64,000 nucleotides of DNA. Source: JABDGM01 sp963738665 (GTDB taxonomy: Bacteria > Planctomycetota > Planctomycetia > Pirellulales > Lacipirellulaceae). A program made the translations under genes and the position numbers. The notes beneath the pieces are model-generated. The model was not told where the DNA came from, did not search any database, and worked only from the letters and a program-made list of their open reading frames with translations. The stretch is taken from contig CAVTXL010000013.1 of assembly GCA_963738665.1 (NCBI GenBank), forward strand, positions 110,038-174,037, read 5' to 3'. Positions 1-8,870 of this stretch are shown piece after piece. The number at the start of each line of letters is the position of its first letter. Within the stretch, counting starts at the first letter, position 1.

Positions 1-2
1 AG

Positions 3-536
3 CCGCAACCGCCGCGGCGGTTGGCCGTGTGGGTGCTCGTGGCTCTACTCGTATCGGCGATGACGGCACAGTACATCGGCATCCATGCGATTTTTGGCGC
101 GTTCTTGTTGGGAGCCGTCGTGCCTCACGACGCCGAGGTGGCCATCGACTTCCGCAACAAGCTGGAAGACATTGTCAAAATCTTGCTGCTACCGGCGTTC
201 TTTGCCTTTACCGGCATGCGGACGCACGTCGATTTCGTCTCTGGTTGGGAGGCGTGGCTCATGGTGCTGCTGATTGTCGTCGTGGCCACGGCGGGCAAGT
301 TCGGCGGCACCTACGCGGCAGCGCGCTTGACCGGCTTGCCGAGTGGCGCCGCGACGGCGCTGGGCATCTTGATGAACACCCGCGGGCTGATGGAGTTGAT
401 CGTGCTGAACATCGGCCTGGAAATGGGTGTCATTTCGCCGACGCTGTATGCGATGATGGTCCTGATGGCTCTGGCGACGACGGTCGCCGCCACGCCGGCG
501 CTGCGGTGGACAAAAGTCCTGCCGGCGCGATCGTGA
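3..536 (+). CDS. Kef/CPA2-type cation:proton antiporter, C-terminal fragment (5' end outside window)
   Basis: The reading frame is open from the first bases of the window, so only the last ~178 residues are visible. They are almost wholly hydrophobic, with about five membrane segments. The phrases GIHAIFGAFLLGAVVPHD and NTRGLMELIVLNIGLEMG match the ion-binding core and last helices of CPA2 (KefB/NapA-like) Na+/H+ or K+/H+ exchangers of the inner membrane. The TTG at 21 is internal sequence, not a start. Family assignment is fairly secure; the transported ion cannot be told from this fragment. Confidence 0.85.
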   Translation, partial: PQPPRRLAVWVLVALLVSAMTAQYIGIHAIFGAFLLGAVVPHDAEVAIDFRNKLEDIVKILLLPAFFAFTGMRTHVDFVSGWEAWLMVLLIVVVATAGKFGGTYAAARLTGLPSGAATALGILMNTRGLMELIVLNIGLEMGVISPTLYAMMVLMALATTVAATPALRWTKVLPARS

Positions 537-603
537 AAAAACCCGAACTTCTGCGTCACATTTCTGGCAGGGACGTCGTCAACATACCCTGCGGGCAGTG
601 GAT

Positions 604-2313
604 TCATGCGCGGCCGCGGCGCTTCGTCACGAGGCCCCCCATCGCCAGTGCCCACAGGAGGAGAACGGCCAAAGCCGGCTCGGGCACCGGCATGAAGAAC
701 ACGTTGTTTTGAATGTTCGAAATCGACGTGTTCCAACGAATGACGTCCGAGAGGCGGACCGATTCCAGCCAAGCGATATCGTCGGGCGACAAATCGGGGT
801 CGTTGCGATACCAGAAGCGGTCGCCATCGCGAGTGCGGGTGAATTGCTCGACGAGGCCGGCTGAGATAAGTGGCCCCACCTGCTGGCCGGGAAGGTGATC
901 TTCGGCCACCGCCCCGACCCAGACGTCAATGTCGTTGAAGTCGCAACTGCCCGGCGAATCGCAGTACAAATCACTGAGGGCAGCCTGAGTCGACGGATCC
1001 GACGTGATTTCGTCGAAGGAGTCGATGGGATTCAATCCGTAGGCCTGACGGATCGAATTGTAATCGGGCAGGCCGTGGTCGCGGCCACGCTGAATGTTAA
1101 GGGCGCCTAGATCGAAGCCGCCAGCCAGGGGTTCGCCGAACAGAAAATCTCGCACGTCGTCGATGAGGTGCATGTCGACTTCCTGTTGCTCTTCGGAAGC
1201 GAGGCCCTTGAGCATGTAATCCAATTCGCCCGGATCGGATATGTTGTGCGGTTTGAAGAACGCGTCGCGCAGTGCCATCGGCCCGCCGGGTGCTTCCGTG
1301 CCGTCGTTCTGCATCCGCATCAGCCGGGGCGGCAGCATGGTATGGCCGACGCGAAACAGGGCCGTGGAAAACTCGGTGGCAATCGACGCATCGACATCGT
1401 CCTGGTAGGCGCCGGTGAAGCCGGGTGCACTCGCACCCAGCAGCGCGGGCAAGAACTCGTTGTAGGTGATCACCTGAATTTCAGCGCCGACGAGCTTGCG
1501 AACCCGTTGGTAAATCGCTTCGTCCGTGCCGCCCACGGTGCTTTCAATTTGGGCGGCCAGGCGATTGTGCTCACGCATCATCAGCGTGTGGATTGCCGTC
1601 AGGCCAACCTGTTCGTTGACGCGAACGTCGCCGGCCACGTAGAACTGAGAGCGATCGGGGGCGCCGTTGTCGCCGTTGGGCAGGTTCAGGTCGGGCGTGT
1701 TCAGCGGCAGCAGATTGCCGGCACTCGTTTTGAGGCGGCCGCCGACGCCAGTGCACAGCGCCAGAGCCCGATTGGCGCTCGAACCATACACTTGCGAGCC
1801 GTCGAGGTACGACGTGATGGAGTTGATTTGCTGCCGCGGGTTGCCGGGGTCGGTGCCGGTCGTCACGTCAAACAGCGAGCGCGTAAATGGCATCAGGGCC
1901 GTGCCGGTGTTATTCGGGTCGAAGACCGGGTCGCCGGCCGGGATCGGGATATCGAATTCTTCGGTCGTCGGCGGATTGAAAGTCATCGTCAAGTCGATGT
2001 CATGATCGACAAATTGGCCCCACTGAAAGACCCAGTCGGTCATGTGGTGGGCGTTGGGGGCCATGACGGTCTGTGCAATGGCGACGTTGCTGATTTCGCG
2101 GGCACTGGGCCGATTTGGGCCGGCCGGCGAAGCATAGCCGTCGGAATAGGCGGCAAATGATTTTCGAATGAGCTGCGTATTGGCAGCGCCCCAAGCGGGG
2201 TTCGATAGGTTGTTGTTCGTGCCGTCGTACGAGCGATTTTCGGCGTTTGCGGCGGCGGCGAAGGCCGCCAGGCACGTGACCGTCAGGCCGACGCGGAATG
2301 TGCAGCGCATCAT
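604..2313 (-). CDS. Secreted animal-type heme peroxidase with PEP-CTERM sorting tail
   Basis: 569 aa. Residues 1-24 form a signal peptide ending in AANA. The distal-heme motif QFVDHD (His104) and a later proximal-histidine motif FRVGHTMLPP identify the An_peroxidase (myeloperoxidase-like) family, which oxidises small substrates with H2O2. The last ~30 residues are a PEP-CTERM cassette: VPEP, one hydrophobic helix, then KRRGR. This predicts exosortase-dependent processing and export to the surface or extracellular matrix. The gene stands alone, convergent with the antiporter, and its start ATG is followed by a second ATG. The natural substrate is unknown. Confidence 0.9.
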   Translation of the reverse strand: MMRCTFRVGLTVTCLAAFAAAANAENRSYDGTNNNLSNPAWGAANTQLIRKSFAAYSDGYASPAGPNRPSAREISNVAIAQTVMAPNAHHMTDWVFQWGQFVDHDIDLTMTFNPPTTEEFDIPIPAGDPVFDPNNTGTALMPFTRSLFDVTTGTDPGNPRQQINSITSYLDGSQVYGSSANRALALCTGVGGRLKTSAGNLLPLNTPDLNLPNGDNGAPDRSQFYVAGDVRVNEQVGLTAIHTLMMREHNRLAAQIESTVGGTDEAIYQRVRKLVGAEIQVITYNEFLPALLGASAPGFTGAYQDDVDASIATEFSTALFRVGHTMLPPRLMRMQNDGTEAPGGPMALRDAFFKPHNISDPGELDYMLKGLASEEQQEVDMHLIDDVRDFLFGEPLAGGFDLGALNIQRGRDHGLPDYNSIRQAYGLNPIDSFDEITSDPSTQAALSDLYCDSPGSCDFNDIDVWVGAVAEDHLPGQQVGPLISAGLVEQFTRTRDGDRFWYRNDPDLSPDDIAWLESVRLSDVIRWNTSISNIQNNVFFMPVPEPALAVLLLWALAMGGLVTKRRGRA

Positions 2314-2577
2314 GAGGTCAACTCTCAGCTATAACGTCACGAGACGCTGTGCCAACCGTACATGGGGCCGACGGGCACCACGCGACGAATTGTTGCCGAA
2401 GCAGGTCGGCGGCGATCACAGCACTCGCAACCGTGAAAAGAAACCGCCGCCCGCAGATGGCGGCCAATACCAAATTGACCGACAGGAGAAGTTTGCCCGG
2501 GACCGCCCCCGTCAACCAGCTTTTAAGATGGACGGGTTGTGCAGAGTTGTCAAGCAATTGCCGGCCGGGGCGATGAA

Positions 2578-3420
2578 CTAGCGGCTCGGATCCCCACCCG
2601 GTGATGCCGTTTTTCCCAATTTTTCCAGTCGCGGTAGGTCGGCCTCCGTCACGCAGAGCCGCTCGATTGCCGTCGCCCGGCCCGTTTCCGGCTCGCAGGT
2701 CACGATGGCCCCGTTGATCCGCACGTCGCCCGTGGCCACGTCGAACTCGGTCGGCAGGCCGGTAAGGGTGGTTTCCATTACCCGGTCGATGCGGCGGCCG
2801 AGGATGCTTTCGTGGGGGCCTGTCATGCCCACATCGCACTGAAAGGCGGTCCCCCCGGGCAGAATGCGCTCGTCAGCGGTGGGCACGTGCGTGTGCGTGC
2901 CGAGGACGGCAGTGACGCGGCCATCGAGGAAGCGGCCCATGAGCTGCTTATCGCTGGTAGCTTCGCCGTGGAAATCGACGATGCGGACGCGGACGTCATT
3001 GGGAATTTGGGCCAGCACGCGATCGGCCGCCGCCCAGGGGCTGTCGACCGGCTTCATGAACAGCCGGGCCAGCAGCGAGACGATCGCGACGTGGACGCCG
3101 TTGCGACCCCGCACGACGGCCCACTCGCGGCCGACCGATTCGGGCGGAAGATTCGCCGGCCGAACGATGTTCGCTTCCTTCTCGAGCGTCGAGTAAATCT
3201 CCTTACGGCGATAGATGTGATCGCCCAGAGTGATCGCGTCGACCCCGGCCTTGGTCAGCTCGCGAAAAATGGCCGGCGTGATGCCCGAGCCGCCGGCCGA
3301 GTTTTCGGCGTTGGTGATGATCAGGTCAAGCTGCTTCTCGACGGCCAGGCCCGCAACGGCACGGCAGACGATGCTGCGCCCCGGGCTGCCCACGATGTCG
3401 CCGATGAGGAGGATGCGCAT
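2578..3420 (-). CDS. ymdB: YmdB-like metallophosphoesterase (2',3'-cyclic-nucleotide 2'-phosphodiesterase family)
   Basis: About 280 aa. The frame is open to 3456, but MRILLIGDIVGSPGR is the family's usual N-terminus, so ATG 3420 was chosen. Metal-binding motifs of the TIGR00282 family are visible: GDIVG at the start, NAENSAGG (residues ~37-44), TLGDHIYR, DFHGEATS and GTHTHVPTAD. Members hydrolyse cyclic mononucleotides and are linked to RNase Y and stress physiology in Bacillus. Here it lies about 1.8 kb downstream of rny on the same strand, separated from it by small TA-like genes. The unusual point is TLGDHI where many homologues have TLGNHT/W. Confidence 0.88.
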   Translation of the reverse strand: MRILLIGDIVGSPGRSIVCRAVAGLAVEKQLDLIITNAENSAGGSGITPAIFRELTKAGVDAITLGDHIYRRKEIYSTLEKEANIVRPANLPPESVGREWAVVRGRNGVHVAIVSLLARLFMKPVDSPWAAADRVLAQIPNDVRVRIVDFHGEATSDKQLMGRFLDGRVTAVLGTHTHVPTADERILPGGTAFQCDVGMTGPHESILGRRIDRVMETTLTGLPTEFDVATGDVRINGAIVTCEPETGRATAIERLCVTEADLPRLEKLGKTASPGGDPSR

Positions 3421-3568
3421 ATTAGAATTGAGTTCGGAATTATCGCAAATCGCCACGGGAAGTTTACGATGAAATCGTTCCTCTTGCTACGGTTCTTTTG
3501 TGCTTCCGTGCTTTCTTGACAGCGCATCCCAAAAAAGGGATAATTGAGCAGCAATGCCGAATCCGCCG

Positions 3569-3930
3569 ATGAAGCCCTTGGAATGGGTCGGCTCATCGAA
3601 AGCTGATTTGATTGCTTTCCCGGTTCCGTGCGCCGAATTGCCGGGTATCCGCTTTACCTCGCGCAAACCGGGATGAAGAGCCCGACGGCGAAGCCGTTCA
3701 AGGGATTCGGCGGCGCGGGTGTTTTGGAAATCGTCGCTGATCACGATGGGAACACGTATCGCGCTGTATACACCGTGAAATTTGCCAAGGCCGTTTTCGT
3801 GCTGCACGCCTTCCAAAAGAAGTCGAAGAAAGGCCTTGCCACGGCCAAGGCCGACGTAGAGACCGTGCGGCGGCGGCTCAGGCCAGCGGTAGAAGTTTTT
3901 CTTGAACGATACGAGAGCGAGGGGAAATGA
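3569..3930 (+). pseudogene. higB: HigB/RelE-type (phage Gp49-like) toxin, frameshifted
   Basis: From ATG 3569 the first ~18 codons read MKPLEWVGSSKADLIAFP. The rest of the family sequence, starting SVRRIAGYPLYLAQTG and running to the stop, lies in the neighbouring frame. One base appears to be missing near 3617-3627. A GTG at 3628 would give a 100-residue N-terminally shortened product. The family (PF05973) consists of ribosome-dependent mRNA interferases. The gene overlaps the antitoxin start by 4 nt (ATGA), the normal toxin-first higBA arrangement. It could be a dead toxin or a sequencing indel; the rest of the frame is intact, which favours a recent event or an error. Confidence 0.75.
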
Positions 3931-4250
3931 AGAATGAGAAAGTTCAGCGCGGTAGTGGCAACGTGTTTGCCGATTTGCACATTCCCAACCCAGAACAATA
4001 TCTTGCCAAAGCGGAACTTGCCGCCAAGATTCTAAAGATCGTCCAACGTCGCCGGCTAACCCAGGCTGCAGCGGGCAAGCTGTTGGGAATTACGCAACCG
4101 AAGGTATCCGCTCTTTTGAATGGCCGCCTGGACGGATTCTCCAGCGACCGACTGTTCCGCTTCCTAAACGCACTTGGGTGCGACGTTCGGATTAGCGTTT
4201 CAGCACCGCGCCCTGACACGCGGGGACGCGTTCGCGTTTTGACGCAATAG
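3927..4250 (+). CDS. higA: HigA-like XRE-family antitoxin
   Basis: 107 aa. Residues ~30-80 form a helix-turn-helix of the HTH_37/XRE type: LTQAAAGKLLGITQPKVSAL is the recognition unit, followed by FSSDRLFRFLNALGCDVRI. It would bind and neutralise the upstream HigB-type toxin and repress the operon. The ATG overlaps the toxin stop (ATGA at 3927-3930), indicating translational coupling. The reading frame is intact even though the toxin frame is broken. It is transcribed divergently from ymdB. Confidence 0.85.
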   Translation: MKNEKVQRGSGNVFADLHIPNPEQYLAKAELAAKILKIVQRRRLTQAAAGKLLGITQPKVSALLNGRLDGFSSDRLFRFLNALGCDVRISVSAPRPDTRGRVRVLTQ

Positions 4251-4273
4251 CGAACAGTCGCCACTCAGGAGCT

Positions 4274-4567
4274 TTACATTCTTCGGACGTTACTATCCGG
4301 CTGATGAACTTGGTCGCCGCCGAGAGAACGGCGGGTATAAGCAATGCAGGCTTGAATGTCGGCGGGCTCCAGAAACGGATACTCCGCCAGAAGATTTTCC
4401 CGAGTGTCCCCAGTCTCCAGCATTCCCAAAACGTGATCGACCGCGATCCGCATGCCGCTTATTATGGGTTTGCCGCCAAAAATCTGCGGGTCTAACGCCT
4501 TGGCGATGTCGCGGCAGGTTTTTGCGGCTGACGCGTCGGTGGGCTCTTTCGTGCTGGCGATAACGCG
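4274..4567 (-). pseudogene. DUF433 antitoxin remnant fused in frame to a stray copy of the rny 3' region
   Basis: Read on the minus strand from 4567, the first 24 codons (RVIASTKEPTD...KTCRDIAKA) match the RNase Y C-terminal region (RVIASTKQTSDESAAKICRDIAKA). The nucleotides correspond to about 5274-5345, at roughly three-quarters identity. The frame then runs directly into a DUF433 domain: DPQIFGGKPIISGMRIAVDH, then a hydrophobic helix, then YPFLEPADIQACIAYTRR. It stops at 4274. There is no ATG, GTG or TTG before the domain, so it is unlikely to be translated independently. DUF433 proteins are usually small antitoxins partnered with PIN-like toxins; none is present here. Confidence 0.7.
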
Positions 4568-4582
4568 AGGGTATGGGCCGAA

Positions 4583-4783
4583 TTAACTGCGGGCGATTTG
4601 ATGTGCTTCGTAGCGCGCTATTTCCTCTTTAAGCCGATTAATGAATCGCATGAGCGACTCCATTTCCATTTCCCGCAGAGTTTGATCTTCGTAATCCTCG
4701 TTGACGACTTCCGCATAACTTTCTTCCAGGAGGCGAAGCTTCTCGCGCGTGTTGGCCAGCTCAAGGTCATTTTGCAGCGTCAT
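4583..4783 (-). CDS. Small coiled-coil protein paired with DUF6932
   Basis: 66 aa, highly charged and predicted almost entirely helical: ANTREKLRLLEESYAE, then a hinge, then MRFINRLKEEIARYEAH. It starts inside the stop of the upstream DUF6932 gene (ATGA overlap at 4780-4783), so the two are translated together. No catalytic motif is visible. Its size, helical nature and coupling to a nucleotidyltransferase-like partner resemble the small partner of a two-gene TA-like module. That role is inference; the family is uncharacterised to my knowledge. Confidence 0.75.
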   Translation of the reverse strand: MTLQNDLELANTREKLRLLEESYAEVVNEDYEDQTLREMEMESLMRFINRLKEEIARYEAHQIARS

Positions 4784-5181
4784 AACAGCACCTCCACCAT
4801 TCCTTTCGGCACTCCGTTCCGGTCGGCCGCAAACAGCTTCGAGACATATTGGTCAAATCGCTTCGTCGCCGCTATTGCAATATCGAGAAACGGCAGGCCG
4901 GCTTTCAACTCACGAACGGCAGCCAAGTCCTTGGGTTGGCCCGGGCGAAACAGCAATACGCAGTCGACGTCGTTTAGCTCCATTATATCCGTGACAAAAC
5001 TGCCGTTCAAAATGATTCGCTCCGCGCCGGCCCGATCGGCAAGATCGACCAGCCACCGAACCGACTCCATTTGAACTCTACGAATTTCGGACATCCGGCC
5101 GAATCGGACGTCTATTTCCTCGAGCGTGCCGGCGGGGATACCCAGCGGCAATCGGCCCAAGTCGTCGAACCGAGGGATCAT
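4780..5181 (-). CDS. DUF6932 nucleotidyltransferase-like protein
   Basis: 133 aa. The N-terminus MIPRFDDLGRLPLGIP and the region ERIILNGSFVTDIMELNDVDCVLL match the DUF6932 family. GSF followed by NDVDC resembles the GS...DxD core of minimal nucleotidyltransferases (MNT of HEPN/MNT modules), although the second acidic position is weak. It starts about 10 nt after the rny stop on the same strand, so read-through from rny is plausible. It is followed by the 66-aa helical protein. I infer a TA or stress-module role; the biochemical activity is unknown. Confidence 0.75.
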   Translation of the reverse strand: MIPRFDDLGRLPLGIPAGTLEEIDVRFGRMSEIRRVQMESVRWLVDLADRAGAERIILNGSFVTDIMELNDVDCVLLFRPGQPKDLAAVRELKAGLPFLDIAIAATKRFDQYVSKLFAADRNGVPKGMVEVLL

Positions 5182-5191
5182 AGCGAATCGA

Positions 5192-6802
5192 TTACCGCGC
5201 CGTCTCCGTCACCCGCGTCTCGCGAATCATCGTCACCTTGATCTCGCCTGGGTACGTGAGCTGCTCTTCAAATGCCTTGGCGATGTCGCGGCAAATTTTG
5301 GCGGCCGATTCGTCGCTGGTTTGCTTCGTGCTGGCGATGACACGGACCTCGCGGCCGGCCTGGATGGCGAAGGCCTGTTCGACGCCGGGGAAGCTGGTGG
5401 CAATGGTTTCCAGTTCCTGCATCCGCTTGACGTAGCGGTCGAGCGTTTCACGTCGGGCGCCGGGCCGGCTGGCGCTGGCGGCGTCGGCCGCGGCCACGAG
5501 CACGGTGTAGGGCATGTCGATCCGGATGTCGTCGTGATGGCCGAGCGCCGCGTGGACGACTTCGGGGCCTTCGCCATAACGCTTGAGGATATCGGCGCCG
5601 ATTTGGGGGTGGCCGCCTTCCGCGTCGTGGTCGGCCGCCTTGCCGATATCGTGCAAGAGGCCGGCGCGGCGGGCCAACGTGCCGTCGAGGCCGATTTCGT
5701 CGGCGATCATGCCGGCGACGAACGCGACCTCGATCGAATGCCGCAGCACATTCTGGCTGTAGCTGGTGCGGTATTTGAGCCGGCCCAATAAGATGACGAC
5801 CTGCTCCTTCAGGCCGCGGACTTGCACCTCTTGTACGGCCTCGTCGCCGGCGCGGCGGATTTGCTGTTCCACGTCCTTCTGCGTCTCGGCCACGATCTCT
5901 TCAATTCGCGACGGGTGAATGCGGCCGTCGGCGATCAGCTTATTCAGGGCAATGCGGGCCACCTCGCGGCGGACCGGATCGAACGCGCTGACAATGACGA
6001 CGCCGGGCGTGTCGTCGATGATCACGTCGACGCCGGTCGCCTTTTCGAACGAGCGGATGTTGCGGCCCTCGCGGCCGATAATGCGGCCCTTCATTTCATC
6101 GTTGGGAATGTCGACCGTGCTGGTCGTGGCCTCGGCCGTGTGGCTGGCGGCGAAACGCTGAATCGAGGTGATCAGCATTTCCTTGGCCTTAGCATCGCAG
6201 ACGGCAGTCAGTTCCCGTTCCTGCTTGAGGATCAAGGCCCCTTGTTCGTGGGTCAGTTCCTGGTCGAGCCGTTCCAGCAGGCGGCGCTTGGCCTCCTCGG
6301 GCGAGAGGCCGCTGATTTGATGCAATGTTTGCCGCTGGATGTCGAGCAGGTGGTCGAGCTCCGATTGCCGGCGGCCGGCGTCTTCGAGTTTTTCGGCCAG
6401 CTTTCGCTGATTGTTCTCGACCATTTTTTCTTGCTTCTGGAGCTGGTCGGTTCGCTGCTGAACGGCGTCTTGCTGGCGATCGAGGGTCCGTTCCTTTTCG
6501 AACAATTTCTGGCGGACTTCATTGAGCTGCTCTTCGATTTTAGTTTTTTCGCGGAGGGCCATCTCGCGGGCGTCGACTTCCACTTCTTTGCGGCGGGCGC
6601 CGGCTTGGATCTCGGCCTTTTCGATGATTTGGCGGGCTTCTCTTTCGGCGTCTCGCTTACGTAGGTAGCCCAACAGCTTGAAAACGCCCATGCCCATGCC
6701 GGCGGCGACGACGGCCACGATCGCGTAGCCCCACATGCCGGCCGAACCGCTCTGCTGGGCGCCCTGCTGAGCAAGCAGAAAGTCAATTTGATTGATCGCC
6801 AC
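5192..6802 (-). CDS. rny: Ribonuclease Y
   Basis: 536 aa from GTG 6802, chosen because AAAGGAG lies 8 nt upstream. The open frame extends further to 6946, but with non-family sequence. Order: membrane anchor at ~23-47, long charged coiled coil at ~50-200, KH domain with GRIIGREGRN near 239, HD domain with HDIGKAADHD at ~384, and the RNase Y C-terminal domain. It is a membrane-bound endoribonuclease that initiates mRNA decay. Length fits the family. A short diverged copy of its 3' end occurs at 4496-4567. Downstream TA-like genes may be co-transcribed. Confidence 0.95.
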   Translation of the reverse strand: MAINQIDFLLAQQGAQQSGSAGMWGYAIVAVVAAGMGMGVFKLLGYLRKRDAEREARQIIEKAEIQAGARRKEVEVDAREMALREKTKIEEQLNEVRQKLFEKERTLDRQQDAVQQRTDQLQKQEKMVENNQRKLAEKLEDAGRRQSELDHLLDIQRQTLHQISGLSPEEAKRRLLERLDQELTHEQGALILKQERELTAVCDAKAKEMLITSIQRFAASHTAEATTSTVDIPNDEMKGRIIGREGRNIRSFEKATGVDVIIDDTPGVVIVSAFDPVRREVARIALNKLIADGRIHPSRIEEIVAETQKDVEQQIRRAGDEAVQEVQVRGLKEQVVILLGRLKYRTSYSQNVLRHSIEVAFVAGMIADEIGLDGTLARRAGLLHDIGKAADHDAEGGHPQIGADILKRYGEGPEVVHAALGHHDDIRIDMPYTVLVAAADAASASRPGARRETLDRYVKRMQELETIATSFPGVEQAFAIQAGREVRVIASTKQTSDESAAKICRDIAKAFEEQLTYPGEIKVTMIRETRVTETAR

Positions 6803-7426
6803 GGCCCGGACTCCTTTGCAGCGCGCAAGCGCGGTGGTATTCTTAAGCCAGCGCCACAGAGCAGAAGCGGGCGGAAGCCAGGCACCCACGCTAGCGCGAA
6901 GCAACCGCTTCGCGCTGCAGCATAGAGTGCTAGCTGCGAACGCCACCGGATCGCATGAAGATCGTCAAGTCGACGGCGCCCTCTGGCCCAAAGGATGGCA
7001 TCGCTGCGCAGCCCCAGGGCGGCCGATTTCCGAATAGGTCAGAACAGGAAACGAAACCAGTGCGCAACGGCAAGAGTGGCCAGCGTTTCGGGCCGTCGCG
7101 GCGGCGCTCGCACGCAAGCGACAGTCGCCGCGCCAGTGTGGCGCAAAGGCCTTGCTCTCCGTGAAGCGCTCGCGCAAGCCCGTGTCCGGCGGCTGACCAG
7201 AAGGTCTGCCGCCAGCCGCTGCGCGTCTGGTTTCGCACGCCGAGCCGCCCCCGACAAAGCGACCAGCAGGTCGCCCAAACGGCAACGGCCCAGGCCCAAA
7301 ACCGGTACGTTCCAGAAACGGTCAATGGTTGACTTGAACTCATCCGCAAACAGATCGTATGTAGCGTCGCGTTCCGCTCGATGGCACAGTCGTGCAGTCG
7401 AACCGAACACATTCAGTTCCACAAAT
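6803..7426. other. Gene-free interval between rny and tilS
   Basis: Several frames stay open here on both strands, but none has a recognisable domain, ribosome site or planctomycete-like composition. A divergent promoter region for rny and tilS must lie here. The rny-proximal end contains the AAAGGAG site. In some bacteria 6S RNA lies near genes of this type, but I could not match the conserved 6S elements here. I see nothing that can be named. Confidence 0.4.
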
Positions 7427-7513
7427 GGTGAGTAGGTGAGTAAGTTAGTACGTGAGTATGTCGCCAAGTCTTATCGGGACATACTCGCTTTTCAGCGACC
7501 GCCTTACTCGCCA
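7427..7513. repeat. Four 8-bp tandem units followed by inverted copies, upstream of tilS
   Basis: GGTGAGTA, GGTGAGTA, AGTTAGTA and CGTGAGTA lie end to end at 7427-7458. Reverse-complement forms TACTCGC follow at 7482-7488 and 7507-7513. GTGAGTATGTC (7452-7462) can pair with GACATACTCGC (7478-7488), forming a hairpin about 90 nt before the tilS start. The function is unknown; see the finding on 7-8 bp repeats. Confidence 0.7.
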
Positions 7514-7577
7514 ATTTCATCATCGTATCAAATGTCGTGGGCAACGCAACCCGGAACAGGGCGTTATCGCATCAAAC

Positions 7578-8701
7578 ATGCAATTTGAGTTGGAAAACCG
7601 ACTGGCCGCATCGTGGCCCTGCTCCGAGTGGCGAGACTGCCACGTCCTCATTGCCGTGTCGGGTGGGGCCGACAGCGTAGCCCTGCTGCGAGCCGTCGCT
7701 GCCCTGAAACGAGAGTGCGGCGGGCCGGGCGCGGTCTATGTCGCCCATCTCAACCACGGCCTGCGCGGTGAGGCGGCCGACGCCGACGAGGGCTGGGTGG
7801 AGGCGCTTTGCCAGGAGATGGGGCTGGCGGTCAGCGTCGGCCGGGCCGACGTAGGGGAACTGGCAAACCAGGCGGGCGACGGTTGGGAGGCGGCGGCCCG
7901 CTTGGCACGCTACGATTTTTTGCGCACCATGGCCGAACAGATCGGGGCGCGGTTCGTGGCCACGGCGCACACGGCGGACGACCAGGTTGAGACCGTGCTG
8001 CATCACATCCTGCGCGGAACGGGGTTGGCTGGGCTGGCAGGCATTCCGCCCACGCGGCCCCTTTCGCCGAGCGTCACGCTCGTGCGGCCGCTGCTGAGGA
8101 CGACGCGCGGGGAAATTGTCGAGTACTTAAAAGTCCTCAAACAGAATTACCGCAGCGATGCCTCCAATGCGGACGTGAGCTATACCCGCAACCGTATCCG
8201 GCAGGTGCTGCTGCCGCTCATTCGCGACCGATTCAATAGTGAGGTGGACGCGGCGCTATTGAGGCTCGCCGGCCAGGCGAGCGAAGCGCAGCATTGGCTG
8301 GGCGGCCATGCCCAGGAGCTTGTGAAGAAGTGCGTTACGTTCGCAGGTTCGTCTTCCACGCCGGCCCGGCTGGATCAGGACGAAGATCGCCACGATTCCT
8401 CTGGCTCCAAAAACTCTTCCGCCCCACCGCCCTCCTCTTCCCTTCGGCGCCGATTGCCAGCGTGCGAGTCGAGTGCCCTCCATTGGCGGGTGAACCGCCG
8501 CTAGTGATCCGGGAGGTCTTCAAGCTGGCCTGGGGGCGGGCGGGCTGGCCGCTGCAGGCGGCCGGTTTCGACGTGTGGCAGCAGCTCGCTGAGCTAGGGA
8601 CGGGCGCCCAAACGGCCCAGCCGCTCATTTTGCCCGGTAATGTGCGAGCATCGCGCCAGGCGGGCAGTATTCTGTTGAGCCGCGCGGGCAGCCTCTCTTG
8701 A
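7578..8701 (+). CDS. tilS: tRNA(Ile)-lysidine synthase, C-terminal domain out of frame
   Basis: From ATG 7578 the frame encodes 308 aa to 8504. The PP-loop ATPase motif SGGADS is at 28-33, followed by HLNHGLRG, ARYDFL and ATAHTADDQVET. These are the N-type ATPase signatures of TilS, which converts the wobble C34 of tRNA-Ile2(CAU) to lysidine. The C-terminal substrate-binding domain (VRVECPPLAGEPPL, WGRAGWPLQAAGFD) is encoded in another frame up to 8701, so a shift occurs between about 8330 and 8450. TilS is normally essential. Either the assembly has an indel, or the short form works like the CTD2-less TilS of Aquifex. Confidence 0.85.
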
Positions 8702-8870
8702 CGTTATTTGCGCCTCGAAGCTACCATCCTCCGCCCTAAATTGCGCATCTGGGGCAGGTTAACTTTTGCCATGGGCATCGCGGAATAACTGTGCGCGAGT
8801 TGCGCTGCGGCTGCGCTCCGCTGCGCATCGCGTTTAAACCGGTGATGAGGTAGTAGACATCGTTTCGCGA

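Noticed and set aside
7039..7467. Long minus-strand frame between rny and tilS
   Set aside because: No start site, domain or conserved motif; arginine-rich composition typical of GC-rich shadow frames.
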